From assembly GCA_017429695.1 (NCBI GenBank), contig JAFROK010000041.1, forward strand, positions 1-64,000: a DNA stretch of 64,000 bases, written 5' to 3'. The DNA comes from Clostridia bacterium (GTDB taxonomy: Bacteria > Bacillota > Clostridia > Christensenellales > Aristaeellaceae). Of this stretch, positions 9,076 through 18,082 are shown in pieces. Position numbers and translations under genes: made by a program. The notes under the pieces were generated by a model that was given only the letters and a program-made list of their open reading frames with translations, was not told the origin of the DNA and made no database searches. Each line of letters starts with the position of its first letter. The first letter of the stretch is position 1.

Positions 9076-9829
9076 ATTCTGACCTCCGGATCTTAGCTTC
9101 TTTGTTTATTATATGGATACATACCAGCTCCGTCGGATTACCAATTCTTGGAATTGGCAGCGAATTGCTCAGGCCTCTGCTGACAATCAGTTTATGCTCG
9201 TAGAATCCACCGGAATAACGAGGCCAGATTCTTCTTTGTCCTGGAACAAGAAGACCATATCCGAATATGGAGATCTGTCCTCCATGGGTGTGCCCAGATA
9301 GGATCAGGTCAATGTCCTGTTTTTGGGTATATAGCCGATAATTTTCCGGATGATGGTCAATCAGGATTTTATATCCATCTAGCTTTGAAAAATCCTGAAG
9401 CCATGCTGTTTCCGTTTCCACTTTCTCTTTTGCGTGGAGCCCGTACTTTTGGTTTCTGAGAACCATGGCAGATGTGAGTCCGCCGACGAAAATGTGAGGG
9501 TGGATCTCGGTCCATGTGTTATCAAGGACTATTGTTCCCAGTGCTTTCATTTTTTGAATGTTTTGATCTGTCAGAACTTCATCGTTGTTTCCGTATGCGA
9601 AGTAAGTCGGAGCAGTTTCTATGCATGTTTTCAGAAGTAATTCGGTCGTGTCGGAGAAGGGTCGGTGCTCGTCGACCAAGTCCCCCGCAATAATGATCGT
9701 ATCTGGTTTACACTCTTTGAGGGCAGTATAAAAAAAGTGCTCCATAGGAAAACCATGTATGTCTGCCAGAAGGCAAATTGTCATTTGAATTTTCTTGTCC
9801 GTCTGGACATGATAGTGTTTGATGATCAT
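9068..9829 (-). CDS. Metallophosphoesterase (YkuE/YaeI-like)
   Basis: 253 residues of a calcineurin-like phosphoesterase with all metal motifs: ADIHG (near residue 22), GDLVD, GNNDE, DHHPE and SGHTHGGQ. Homologues such as B. subtilis YkuE act on membrane-associated or wall substrates or on UDP-sugars lipids, but the specificity here is not set by sequence. No clear signal peptide, so probably cytoplasmic or peripheral. It overlaps the previous glycosyltransferase by 4 bases and the next membrane protein by 8, so it is part of the locus and may hydrolyse a phosphodiester in the polymer or its lipid carrier. Confidence 0.85.
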   Translation of the reverse strand: MIIKHYHVQTDKKIQMTICLLADIHGFPMEHFFYTALKECKPDTIIIAGDLVDEHRPFSDTTELLLKTCIETAPTYFAYGNNDEVLTDQNIQKMKALGTIVLDNTWTEIHPHIFVGGLTSAMVLRNQKYGLHAKEKVETETAWLQDFSKLDGYKILIDHHPENYRLYTQKQDIDLILSGHTHGGQISIFGYGLLVPGQRRIWPRYSGGFYEHKLIVSRGLSNSLPIPRIGNPTELVCIHIINKEAKIRRSEYE

Positions 9830-11049
9830 GCTCCGAGTTCCTTTTTTGCCTTCTCTCCCTGAAGTTTCTCCCCCATTATTCTGGGAATCATTTGGATTGT
9901 TTTGAATCTGTTCTGTTTGATAAACCCACTTCCGCGGAACCAGATATTTGCCAATTTAATGCCGATCAGGGGAAGCCTTCTGAGTTTAATTTTCTGGTTG
10001 CTACCTTTACTCAGGCATTCTTCCTGCGCTTCCAGGAGTTTCTCTGTCACATGATCCAGGCTGAATTGTTGGAGACATATATCCCAAGCCATTTCCCGAT
10101 GTGCTTCCCTGGCAGCATTGTCTTCAATCTCAGTACAGATTGCTTCCATCCACGCTTCCGGTGTATTTTTGCAAAACCGACCGACTGTTTCCCTCTGTGG
10201 AATGGATAAATAGGGAGACACATCCGAGTAGATGCCGGCAATCGCCGAGCTTCCATACTCAATAAACTTATTATAATGTTTACATGCATGAAAGGGGGTA
10301 TCCGGCATTGGTGCAAGACCAATATCCCAGTTCAGCTCATTAAGCTTCTGCCTGTATTTCAGGTAATTGGCTTCATAAGGAATGCACACCGCATCAACTT
10401 CTTTGGCAAATGAAGGAATCGCACCGTAGAATTGTAGACTGATTCTCTCTTTATATTTTGCTTTGACCTGTTTCAATGTTTGAGAAAGCATGGCATCCAG
10501 GTCATTGCTCCGGTCAAGGGAACCGGCAAAGCCGATTTTGATGGTCTCCGCTTCTTGATGTGGGGTATATGTGCCTGGCAGGAAGGCTGCTGACTGAAAC
10601 AGGATTCCCGGTCTTTGTACTGTCGTGTATTTTTGAAGCAGGATCGGAGATGGTGTCAGGATTGCGCCGCTCAGTTCGATGCATGCCCGGATATGCTTTT
10701 TGATGTCTGCCCGTCCGTAATAGTCTGAGCATTTGATCTCCTGTGGGACATTGGGCAGGTCATCGTCTATATAATAGACCGTCCGGTCACCGGCCGCCTT
10801 CATCCGCTCAGCCAGTTTCTGTTCGTACCAGCTGTCAAACCTGCCCAGATAGATGATGTCCGCCCATTCCAGATCACTGTTCCGAAGTTTCATCTCCTGA
10901 ATGCATTTATACTCAATCTTCTTCGCCTTGGCCAAATGATCAAAAAGCAGATGGATGCAGTAGATTGTCGGGATCATTGCCCTGTAAACAAACAAAACAT
11001 GGCTTAGATCTGCCGATAGAGTGTTTTTGTGTTCCAACTGCATAGCCAA
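9826..11049 (-). CDS. GT-B (GT4-like) glycosyltransferase
   Basis: 407 residues. The N-terminal half lacks strong motifs. The C-terminal half has a nucleotide-sugar site: IKIGFAGSLDRSNDL, DIGLAPMPDTPFHACKHYNKFIEYG and GIYSDVSPY, the usual GT4 Glu-rich acceptor/donor segment. It is paralogous to 14,048-15,817, which shares the IGLAP...NKxxEYG...GIYS series. The last 60 residues are basic and amphipathic (LIGIKLANIWF, then many Lys/Arg), suggesting membrane attachment. Overlaps the metallophosphoesterase by 4 bases (ATGA). Confidence 0.8.
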   Translation of the reverse strand: MAMQLEHKNTLSADLSHVLFVYRAMIPTIYCIHLLFDHLAKAKKIEYKCIQEMKLRNSDLEWADIIYLGRFDSWYEQKLAERMKAAGDRTVYYIDDDLPNVPQEIKCSDYYGRADIKKHIRACIELSGAILTPSPILLQKYTTVQRPGILFQSAAFLPGTYTPHQEAETIKIGFAGSLDRSNDLDAMLSQTLKQVKAKYKERISLQFYGAIPSFAKEVDAVCIPYEANYLKYRQKLNELNWDIGLAPMPDTPFHACKHYNKFIEYGSSAIAGIYSDVSPYLSIPQRETVGRFCKNTPEAWMEAICTEIEDNAAREAHREMAWDICLQQFSLDHVTEKLLEAQEECLSKGSNQKIKLRRLPLIGIKLANIWFRGSGFIKQNRFKTIQMIPRIMGEKLQGEKAKKELGA

Positions 11050-11985
11050 TCACCCCAGTATCATCATTCCGGCAAGGCGTGAAAATGAGTGGATTAATTT
11101 CCTGTTTTTCCAATAGAAAGCCGGGCCGCTTCGTTTCTTCACAAATGAGTTCAGAAACAGTTCATCATCTTCAGTCAGTTGATCCCGAAAAGTTTCATGG
11201 AAAACGTTCGCCTGCTTTTTCTTGTTTTGCAATGAAAGCGACACTTCTTTCAGATGCGCTACCTTGTCGGAAAAATAGAAAGCAGAAGAAACATCCTTTG
11301 CCCCGACCGCATTGTTGTTGTGCTGCCTGTATAGTCCCAGGGACTGGTCAATATAAATAATTCGTCCGAATTTTGCAGCAACCAGCGCCAGCCACCAGTC
11401 GTGCATCAGGATATATTTCTGATCAGAACAGCAAAGCGCTTTCTGAACCAGGCTCCGATTGGCCAACATGCTTCCGCCCGTAACGACATTGGATAACAGA
11501 ATGCTTCTCCAGTCAAAATCCAGGAAGTATTGTTTCTGATATCTCATCAATGATGGGGCGATCGTTTCCTTATCCTCGTTGACAGGCATCAGATCACTGA
11601 AAACCAGGAGCGGGAAATCCTTCCCGTGTTCGTCTTCCCCTTTGTACATACGGTCCATCAGGGTTTCGACTTTTTCCGGTGCCCATACGTCATCCTGATC
11701 GGAAAAAAAATAATAATCCGCATCTGTCTGCTTCAGCAACGCCATAAAATGATCCTTGGGGTTACCGAAACGATGCGGTTGGGCGATAAAGCTGATTCTG
11801 TCCGGATGATTCCGGACATATTCTTTCACAATATTCGGCGTATGGTCCGTGGACTCATCGTCAGAAACAATAAGTTGCCAGTCTTGTTCTGTCTGGTTCA
11901 GAATCGAATCCATTTGTTCCCGGATATACTTTTCCCCGTTATATACCGCCATCAGAATCCGGATCGTTCTTTTTTCTTTGATCAT
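11050..11985 (-). CDS. GT2 glycosyltransferase, rhamnosyltransferase-like
   Basis: 311 residues. GT-A motifs are RILMAVYNGEKYIREQMDSI at the N-terminus, VSDDESTD, and YYFFSDQDDVWAPEK as the DXD region, followed by MHDWWLA. This set is typical of O-antigen alpha-rhamnosyltransferases, but the sugar is inferred only. The stop is directly adjacent to the next gene's start (no gap), and a 5-base gap separates it from the upstream GT2. Cytoplasmic, adds a sugar to the lipid-linked repeat. Confidence 0.85.
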   Translation of the reverse strand: MIKEKRTIRILMAVYNGEKYIREQMDSILNQTEQDWQLIVSDDESTDHTPNIVKEYVRNHPDRISFIAQPHRFGNPKDHFMALLKQTDADYYFFSDQDDVWAPEKVETLMDRMYKGEDEHGKDFPLLVFSDLMPVNEDKETIAPSLMRYQKQYFLDFDWRSILLSNVVTGGSMLANRSLVQKALCCSDQKYILMHDWWLALVAAKFGRIIYIDQSLGLYRQHNNNAVGAKDVSSAFYFSDKVAHLKEVSLSLQNKKKQANVFHETFRDQLTEDDELFLNSFVKKRSGPAFYWKNRKLIHSFSRLAGMMILG

Positions 11986-11990
11986 TTTTT

Positions 11991-12845
11991 TCAGCCTGTT
12001 AACCGACCCACACGGCTACCAAGAACTTTGGCTGCACAGTTCCGATAGAAACGTAATAGGTCTGAATACTTTTTTTCCGCAAGCAGGCTTTTCTGTACCT
12101 GCCTGACCAGGTTCATTCCCTCTTTTACTTCGGTCTGCTCTCCAAACCGGCTGCTGTATGTCTTCAGAAACCAGCCGATTTTTTTATTCCTGGAATATTC
12201 CTGACGGAATGTATGATTGTGGGAATGAATGACCCTGGCTTCTGCACAGTAGGCAAGCTCATAGCCGGCATGTAGAAAATCCGCAGCGATTAACATGTCT
12301 TCATTGGTTTTGATCGGGTTTTCAAATCCTCCGACAGCCTGGTAAGCTTCGCGTTTGTATGCTGCGCAGACATCCGAGAGGAGAAAACTCCTGATTCCAA
12401 GCTCCGGAATGTCCTTTGGGGACCATTGCCGGCTCTTTTCTGGATAACGAAATGCCCGGATCTTTTTTTCGTATTCCCACGCATCTGCCCTCGGAATCTG
12501 CCTGGCGGTCACCGCGGCAACCTTCTCCGGTTCCAGCGCCTTCAGTAGCCGTTGCATACATGTGCTGTCCGCCGGCAGTGCGTCCTGCGTCATCATGACG
12601 AAAAGCGGGTTTTCACATGCCTGTATCGCCAGATTCCTGGTTCCGCCATGATCAAACTGATCGCGTCTGATCTGTATCACACGGACATTGGTGTGTTTTT
12701 CCGCTATAGAAACAGTAGAATCCTCCGACTGAGAATCAATAATAATGATCTCAGCCGGAGGATTGGACTGGGTTTGCAGTGCTTTAATCAGAGCAGGTAT
12801 TTCTTTTTCTGCATTCAGCGTCGGAATAATAACCGAATATTTCAT
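11991..12845 (-). CDS. GT2 glycosyltransferase, rhamnosyltransferase (RfbF/WbbL-like)
   Basis: 284 residues. YSVIIPTLNAE, IIDSQSEDST and the hallmark FDHGGTRNLA of rhamnosyltransferase-type GT2 enzymes are all present, then MMTQDALP as the metal motif and FxxPxKTNEDM. The family uses dTDP-L-rhamnose, which fits rmlA/B/C nearby, although no rmlD is present in this window. Starts inside the end of the upstream aminotransferase gene (4-base overlap). Confidence 0.85.
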   Translation of the reverse strand: MKYSVIIPTLNAEKEIPALIKALQTQSNPPAEIIIIDSQSEDSTVSIAEKHTNVRVIQIRRDQFDHGGTRNLAIQACENPLFVMMTQDALPADSTCMQRLLKALEPEKVAAVTARQIPRADAWEYEKKIRAFRYPEKSRQWSPKDIPELGIRSFLLSDVCAAYKREAYQAVGGFENPIKTNEDMLIAADFLHAGYELAYCAEARVIHSHNHTFRQEYSRNKKIGWFLKTYSSRFGEQTEVKEGMNLVRQVQKSLLAEKKYSDLLRFYRNCAAKVLGSRVGRLTG

Positions 12846-13975
12846 TTAACTACTTCATTCACGGTTTTGCATATTGTCACTACGTCTTCTTCTGTTACAC
12901 CCAGGTGCAGGGGGAGCGTCAGGATATGTTCAGAGAGCTCATGCGCCTTCGGCGTCTTGCCCATCTGGTCTTTATACATCCTGTATTCAGCGTTATCCCG
13001 GTAATGAACGCCGCAGTAGATCTCCTGTTCAGCCAATTTGCCCATCACCAGCTCACGGTCCGGAACCGCAATCTCGAAAATATGATAGGAGCATTCATCC
13101 TTATAATTCGCATCGATGATCTTGATCTTCGGATTGTCCTTCAGCAGTTCCTCATATTTCCGGACCAGTTTCCGGCGGTATTCATTGTCCTCATCCAGGT
13201 ATTTCAGCTGAACCAGGCCGATTGCAGCCATGATGGAGTTGCCGTGATTTTTGTAGCCGAGGTAATCCACGTCATACATCCATTTATAGGTGCCGTTGGA
13301 AGAGCTGCGGGCATAAGTATCTTTATTAATTCCCAGCCAGGAAAGCTTCCTGACGATTGCATCATACTGATCATCCGCAAAGCAGATCATGCCGCTGTCA
13401 GCCGTGGGCAGGTTTTTCACAGCCTGGAAGGAATAGACCGTCACATCCACACCGTTCAGTGTTCCGGGGAAGATGCCGTTCATCCGGGTGCCGGACATAT
13501 GAGCGGCGTCCAGGATCAACTTCAGATTGTGCTTTTTGCAAATTGAAATGATCTTCTCCAGCTGGCCGATGCGTCCGCCGTAGCCAACAAACATCACGGC
13601 ACGAGTCTTATCCGTGATCTTCTTTTCTACGTCTTCGGGATCCAGGCAGAGATAGTCATCGACATCCGCGAATATAGCCTTCAGATTGGAGCGAAGAATT
13701 GCGTGGTTCGTGGAAACAAAGGTAATCGGTGTTGAGATAATCTCATCGCCTGGCTGCCATCCGTTCTCACGGCGCAGGATTTCGACTGCCATTTCCAGAC
13801 CTACTGTGTTGGAATTGATGTAATGCGCATTCTTGTGACCGGTATACTTTTTCCATGCCTCTTCAAACTCAACCGTTTTAAATCCGAGTCCGGTCCAGCC
13901 TTTTTCCAGGCATTCACGGATCTCCGCAAGACATTCATCCACATGAAATTTGGGTTTCAGAACTTGAATAGCCAT
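12842..13975 (-). CDS. DegT/DnrJ/EryC1/StrS family sugar aminotransferase
   Basis: 377 residues, a PLP aminotransferase of the sugar family but distinct from WecE. Motifs: GWTGLGFKTVEFEEAW, INSNTVGLEMA, ISTPITFVSTNHA, LILDAAHMSGT, and the PLP lysine in YSFQAVKNLPTADSG. Closest in pattern to enzymes making 3- or 4-amino sugars such as perosamine synthase or FdtB/QdtB-like proteins; the exact substrate is not readable. It follows a clear promoter at 14,007-14,035 and has an AGAAAGGGGAATT ribosome site, so it may begin a sub-operon. Confidence 0.85.
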   Translation of the reverse strand: MAIQVLKPKFHVDECLAEIRECLEKGWTGLGFKTVEFEEAWKKYTGHKNAHYINSNTVGLEMAVEILRRENGWQPGDEIISTPITFVSTNHAILRSNLKAIFADVDDYLCLDPEDVEKKITDKTRAVMFVGYGGRIGQLEKIISICKKHNLKLILDAAHMSGTRMNGIFPGTLNGVDVTVYSFQAVKNLPTADSGMICFADDQYDAIVRKLSWLGINKDTYARSSSNGTYKWMYDVDYLGYKNHGNSIMAAIGLVQLKYLDEDNEYRRKLVRKYEELLKDNPKIKIIDANYKDECSYHIFEIAVPDRELVMGKLAEQEIYCGVHYRDNAEYRMYKDQMGKTPKAHELSEHILTLPLHLGVTEEDVVTICKTVNEVVK

Positions 13976-14006
13976 GATAATAATTCCCCTTTCTCGTATT
14001 AAAGAT

Positions 14007-14035
14007 AGTATATAATAAATCTGATATTATCTCAA
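14007..14035 (-). promoter_or_regulatory. Sigma-A-type promoter inside the polysaccharide locus
   Basis: On the minus strand TTGAGA (14030-14035) and TATACT (14007-14012) are separated by exactly 17 bases, about 30 bases upstream of the aminotransferase start at 13975. It lies in the only sizeable gap (72 bases) of this part of the locus. Confidence 0.6.
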
Positions 14036-14047
14036 TAAAAGATAAAA

Positions 14048-15817
14048 TCAGTATTTCTTCCTTCGATTGATCTTGTAAGATCCAATTGCACATGTGATGG
14101 ACCAACTGATGCGGTCAAATATTTTATGATAGATCCAAACAAAGGGCTTTCCTATTACTTTGCCGATTTTTAGCAACCCTCTTTGCAGACCATGTAGCTT
14201 TGGAAGAAGCTTCTGCCAAACAACAGCAAAGAATCCAGGTTCTTTTTTATTTGGATTCGAATACCTTGAAAGCAGGTCTATCCATTGTACCGCAGGATTG
14301 TCCAGAGAATAAACCCGTTCTTCTGTCTTGTTGATCTGCTTCTGTCCAAATTGAAACAAGTCGCAGAATGACAGGTCATTCCCTGGCATAACAAGGGTCT
14401 GTTTGGTTGTCTCCTCCAGGTTCGTTGATTCCAGACTGTACAGATCTCGAATTGGATAGCAGTTGGGTTCGATGGCCTGAGTATTTGTAAAAATGATCTC
14501 AGGATATTCTTTACATTCATCAAAAGGACACAACGTATCCATTATGATGTTCTTGTATCCATAATTATTTAATGCGGAGATCCATTGCTTTATTTGATTA
14601 TTCTTGCTGGCAAAGCATATGCAGACATCACAATCCCGCAGTTTCCATAGATCTGCCTGCTGAAACGGTGCACCTTTATAATCTATTCCGGTAATTCCCA
14701 TTAGGCTAGATAATTGATTAATCCTGTAGGTTGCTTTAGTGTTGTTCTGATCATACAGAAGCGTGACTTTAACATCTTTATAAAGCCGAAATTCCGGTTT
14801 GTCTTCTCGCCTAATAGTCAGGATTTTTCTCCAGTCCTGAATGGTGTTTTCCATGGAATAATTTTCTTTAATGTCCTGATATGATTCTTCCTTAATCTTT
14901 TTACGCAATGCTTCGTCTTCGATCAACGCTCGGATTGCGTCATGCCAGGCCTCCGATGTGTTTTCCACAAGCAGGCCATTTTTTCCGTTCTGAATACATT
15001 CCCGGTAGATCTCTGTGCTGGAATAAATACCGCAAACGCCCATTGCGCCATATTCACGATATTTATTATTCGTCTTTGAATTGTGGTAGCGGTCATCCAG
15101 AAGCGGTGCCAGACCAATATCAAATCCCATTTTCCAGGAAAACTGAATATACTTTGAATAGTCTGATATGTATTTTAGTTTACGTATATTTTTCAGATGC
15201 TTCATGTACTTTGGTATTGAACCAAAGATGTAGAACTCCGTTTTATCCGGATATTCTTCCAGAATTTTCGCAACAGCAGGCAGACAAAGCTGGGCAAGAG
15301 AGTCTGAGTTCCCCCTGCCGGATGCGTAAACAATCCGAATTTTATCTTGCGGTTGCCTTTTGAGATTCTCAATCAGTTTGAAATCAAAATAACTTTTAAG
15401 CCTGAAAGTATTTTCATTCCATTTGCTTGCGTTTTCTTCCATCGGGTGAGAATAGACACGAACTGCATCCGCATTTCTGATCATTTCCCGGACGGTATAA
15501 AGATGAAGCGGCCATCTGTGATATTTCCCCAATGGGTTCTGAATGCTGAGTTCAAAAAAGTTGTCATCGATATCATATATCAGCTTTTTTTGGTGCTTCT
15601 GAACCAAATCAATTATTTTCAGCAGCTCTACATCTATAGCCCGACACAGAACAACCGTATCCGCCCATATAATGTCACTTTCCTTATAGTTGAAAGCATA
15701 CTTCATCCGGAATTCAACTTCCTGTTCTCGTTGCAGTTCAAGCATTGGTTTGATAATCCCAATAATATTAGATGCAATCAACCGGTTGGCAACAAACAGG
15801 ACGTTTTGTTTATTCAC
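14048..15817 (-). CDS. Large GT-B (GT4-like) glycosyltransferase
   Basis: 589 residues. The first 330 residues form a GT4-like enzyme: IGLAPLLDDRYHNSKTNNKYREYGAMGVCGIYSS is its donor-binding stretch (quoted residues begin near 225; shared with the shorter paralogue at 9,826-11,049), followed by NGLLVENTSEAW. Residues 330-520 look like a second Rossmann-like region without motifs I know. The C-terminus is basic and aromatic (residues about 535-589) and probably associates with the membrane. It lies between the Wzt ATPase gene and the aminotransferase. The extra domain suggests a bifunctional or scaffold role. Confidence 0.75.
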   Translation of the reverse strand: MNKQNVLFVANRLIASNIIGIIKPMLELQREQEVEFRMKYAFNYKESDIIWADTVVLCRAIDVELLKIIDLVQKHQKKLIYDIDDNFFELSIQNPLGKYHRWPLHLYTVREMIRNADAVRVYSHPMEENASKWNENTFRLKSYFDFKLIENLKRQPQDKIRIVYASGRGNSDSLAQLCLPAVAKILEEYPDKTEFYIFGSIPKYMKHLKNIRKLKYISDYSKYIQFSWKMGFDIGLAPLLDDRYHNSKTNNKYREYGAMGVCGIYSSTEIYRECIQNGKNGLLVENTSEAWHDAIRALIEDEALRKKIKEESYQDIKENYSMENTIQDWRKILTIRREDKPEFRLYKDVKVTLLYDQNNTKATYRINQLSSLMGITGIDYKGAPFQQADLWKLRDCDVCICFASKNNQIKQWISALNNYGYKNIIMDTLCPFDECKEYPEIIFTNTQAIEPNCYPIRDLYSLESTNLEETTKQTLVMPGNDLSFCDLFQFGQKQINKTEERVYSLDNPAVQWIDLLSRYSNPNKKEPGFFAVVWQKLLPKLHGLQRGLLKIGKVIGKPFVWIYHKIFDRISWSITCAIGSYKINRRKKY

Positions 15818-15854
15818 AATTCATCAACTCCAGATAATTAATCCTTAAGGCTTG

Positions 15855-16619
15855 TCAGGACTCCAGCTTCCCATTCATTTCACGGTAGAATCTGATAGCT
15901 GATTCTACATCTCCATCGTAAGCAATGCCATGATCTGCGATCACCAAACACCTGTTACACATGCTCTCAATCAATCCGAGACTGTGTGAAACCATGATTA
16001 CTATCTTAGCGGAGTCGATTAAGTCGTTGATTCTTTTTACCGCCCGATCGACAAAATTGATATCTCCACCGGCAAAGATCTCATCAATAATCAGGATCTC
16101 CGGACTGATTTCCGTAGCAACAGTGAAAGCTAGTCTGGCATACATTCCTGTTGAATAGTATTTGATCGGAACATCAATGAAATCCTGTAAACCGGAAAAT
16201 TCCACAATGTTTTTCTCCAGCTTTGCCATTTCGTCTTTTGTGTATCCCAAAACAGCGCCGTTTAGATAGATATTCTCCCGTCCGGTCAGTTCAGGATTGA
16301 AGCCGGCACCCAGTTCGATGAGTGGTACAATTCGTCCCTGACTCTCTATTGTGCCTTTTGTCGGTTCATAGATTCTTGAAATCAGCTTCAGCATGGTGCT
16401 TTTCCCGGCACCGTTGTTCCCGATGATCCCAAGCCTGTCCCCCTGATTGATGCGAACATTCAAGTTTTGCAGCACCCAGAATTCCTTCACGGGTTCAGCA
16501 TGTCTTCTCCGCCTCAGGCTGTTCACAATTGCTTCTTTGACTGTTATGCCCTTATCTGCATATATCCTGAATCGCAGCGATACGTCTTTAAATTCAATAA
16601 ACGCGTTCTCGTTATTCAT
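15855..16619 (-). CDS. wzt: ABC transporter ATP-binding protein, polysaccharide export (Wzt/TagH/RfbE-like)
   Basis: About 254 residues. Walker A GNNGAGKS, Q-loop region LGAGFNPELTGRENI, signature YSTGMYARL, Walker B ILIIDEIF and the H-loop VSHSLG. The insert with ELTGREN and the YSTGM signature are typical of Wzt/TagH. It stops right after the nucleotide-binding domain, so it has no C-terminal carbohydrate-binding domain. ATG at 16619 is preferred because GGGAGG lies 7 bases before it; an upstream ATG at 16634 exists. With Wzm it moves the lipid-linked polymer across the membrane. Confidence 0.9.
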   Translation of the reverse strand: MNNENAFIEFKDVSLRFRIYADKGITVKEAIVNSLRRRRHAEPVKEFWVLQNLNVRINQGDRLGIIGNNGAGKSTMLKLISRIYEPTKGTIESQGRIVPLIELGAGFNPELTGRENIYLNGAVLGYTKDEMAKLEKNIVEFSGLQDFIDVPIKYYSTGMYARLAFTVATEISPEILIIDEIFAGGDINFVDRAVKRINDLIDSAKIVIMVSHSLGLIESMCNRCLVIADHGIAYDGDVESAIRFYREMNGKLES

Positions 16620-16633
16620 TCCAAATCCTCCCA

Positions 16634-17422
16634 TTACAGACGGTACACAAAATCCCGCTCATGCTTGTAGAAAACAGCCAGGCCGATCAAGAATATGCCA
16701 AATGCACATGCAACGGCAATTGCAATATTCAATCCTGACGGAAACACGCCGTAATAAATGGGGGATCGGAACATATCCACGAGATAAAAACCGGGGTTCA
16801 GTTTGAAGAAGATCTGCAGATTTTCCGGAATATTCTCAATCGGATACAGGATTGGCGTAAGATAATACCATGCGTTCATCACAACGTTTGTGATATAGCG
16901 CATATCCCGGAAATACACATTTGCTGCCGATACAAGGAGCGACATACCAAGCGTCCACAGGAAAATCAACAGGAATGCAACCGGTAGGAATACAAGCGCT
17001 ATTGTTAATTTCGCGCCCAGAATAAACATAAAGAAAGACAGTGCAACCATGGAAAAAAGCATATTGATAAACTGGGCACATACTGTGGAAAGCGGGAATA
17101 CGATCTTCGGAAGATAGATTTTTTTTATGAATCCTTCGTTGTTAATAATTGATACTCCGCAAAAATCCACAGTAAGTCCGAAAAAGTTCCATGGCAGCAT
17201 TGCTGCGTACAGGAAAACGACAAAATCCTGCAGTCTGAACCGCATAATCGTTCCGAATACAACAGAGCTAACAATCATTGTTGCCATGGGGTTCAACAAA
17301 GACCAGAAAAAGCCCAGAACGCTCCGTTTGTATTTAATCGTCAATTCCTGATTAATAAAATTGGATAAAACATACCTGCTTTGTTTTATATCCGTAAACA
17401 GTTTTTTCAATATCCTAATCAT
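16634..17422 (-). CDS. wzm: ABC-2 type permease, polysaccharide export (Wzm/TagG-like)
   Basis: 262 residues with six membrane segments. The N-terminal KRSVLGFFWSLLNPM is the family signature before the first helix; VYFRDMRYITNVVMNAWYYLTPI and the end near NPGFYLVDMFRSPI are also typical. It pairs with the ATPase whose coding region follows directly. Together they form an ABC-dependent exporter for a polyprenyl-linked glycan. Confidence 0.9.
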   Translation of the reverse strand: MIRILKKLFTDIKQSRYVLSNFINQELTIKYKRSVLGFFWSLLNPMATMIVSSVVFGTIMRFRLQDFVVFLYAAMLPWNFFGLTVDFCGVSIINNEGFIKKIYLPKIVFPLSTVCAQFINMLFSMVALSFFMFILGAKLTIALVFLPVAFLLIFLWTLGMSLLVSAANVYFRDMRYITNVVMNAWYYLTPILYPIENIPENLQIFFKLNPGFYLVDMFRSPIYYGVFPSGLNIAIAVACAFGIFLIGLAVFYKHERDFVYRL

Positions 17423-17465
17423 ATTGCTTCCTTTTCATCCCAAATCATTAGTTGCAATTGACAGC

Positions 17466-17690
17466 TTACAAAAGCTGAAGAAAATCCCCTATCTTTTCAA
17501 TTTTCACCTCATTGATCTTTTCATCAGGAATGACAACATCAAATGCATCACTCATTTCAGCGATGATTTGCACAATGGATAGTGAATCAAATGTTTCGAT
17601 ATCTTCTCTTTTGCTGTCAAGTGTAAGCTCGTCTTTTTCTACATCCAGGATATCAGCAGCAATCTCCAGCAGTTTTTCTTCGCGATTCAT
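17466..17690 (-). CDS. Acyl carrier protein
   Basis: 74 residues, acidic, four-helix ACP fold. The phosphopantetheine site is Ser36 in FDSLSIVQII. It overlaps the VOC gene by 4 bases (ATGA) and belongs to the four-gene cassette with VOC, FkbH and GNAT. In such a setting it is not a fatty-acid ACP but a dedicated carrier for a small acyl group, most likely glyceryl made by FkbH. Confidence 0.9.
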   Translation of the reverse strand: MNREEKLLEIAADILDVEKDELTLDSKREDIETFDSLSIVQIIAEMSDAFDVVIPDEKINEVKIEKIGDFLQLL

Positions 17691-18082
17691 TTTCTTTCCT
17701 CCAATACTTCAATTAGTCCTATTTTTGTGTGATACATAAAAACAACCTTCCGGTTGTCCAATGCCGGAGCCTTTTCAGGTGGGTCTGTGATTACGAAATG
17801 CTTTGTTTTCAGTCCGTCTATTGCCTTCTCCAGGTCGCGAACTTCATAACATATATGATAAGGACCGATTCCATTCTTCTTCAGCAATCCCGCCACGGTT
17901 GAATCTTCTGATGCAGACTCGATCAGTTCTACTCTTTCGGTTCCATTCAATAAAAAGCAGATATTGATCTTTCTGTATGGATCATAGATTGTTTCCTGTT
18001 CAATATGGTATCCGATACTTTCAAACATGCTGACAGACGGATCCATCTTTTTCACAAGATAACCGACATGGTGTACTTTCAC
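17687..18082 (-). CDS. VOC (glyoxalase/methylmalonyl-CoA epimerase-like) protein
   Basis: 131 residues, one VOC domain. HHVGYLV at residue 4 begins the first beta-alpha-beta-beta-beta unit; VELIE and GPYHICYEV carry a Glu and His of the expected metal site, and GLIEVLEE gives the last Glu. The family covers epimerases, isomerases and dioxygenases. Between ACP and FkbH, with 4-base overlaps on both sides, it probably acts on the ACP-bound acyl group, for instance epimerising its alpha carbon. That is inference. Confidence 0.75.
   Translation of the reverse strand: MKVHHVGYLVKKMDPSVSMFESIGYHIEQETIYDPYRKINICFLLNGTERVELIESASEDSTVAGLLKKNGIGPYHICYEVRDLEKAIDGLKTKHFVITDPPEKAPALDNRKVVFMYHTKIGLIEVLEERK

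Noticed and set aside
15855-17422. Drug or nutrient ABC transporter
   Set aside because: The YSTGM signature, ELTGREN insert and NPM/NPGFYLVDMFRSP permease motifs are those of polysaccharide exporters.
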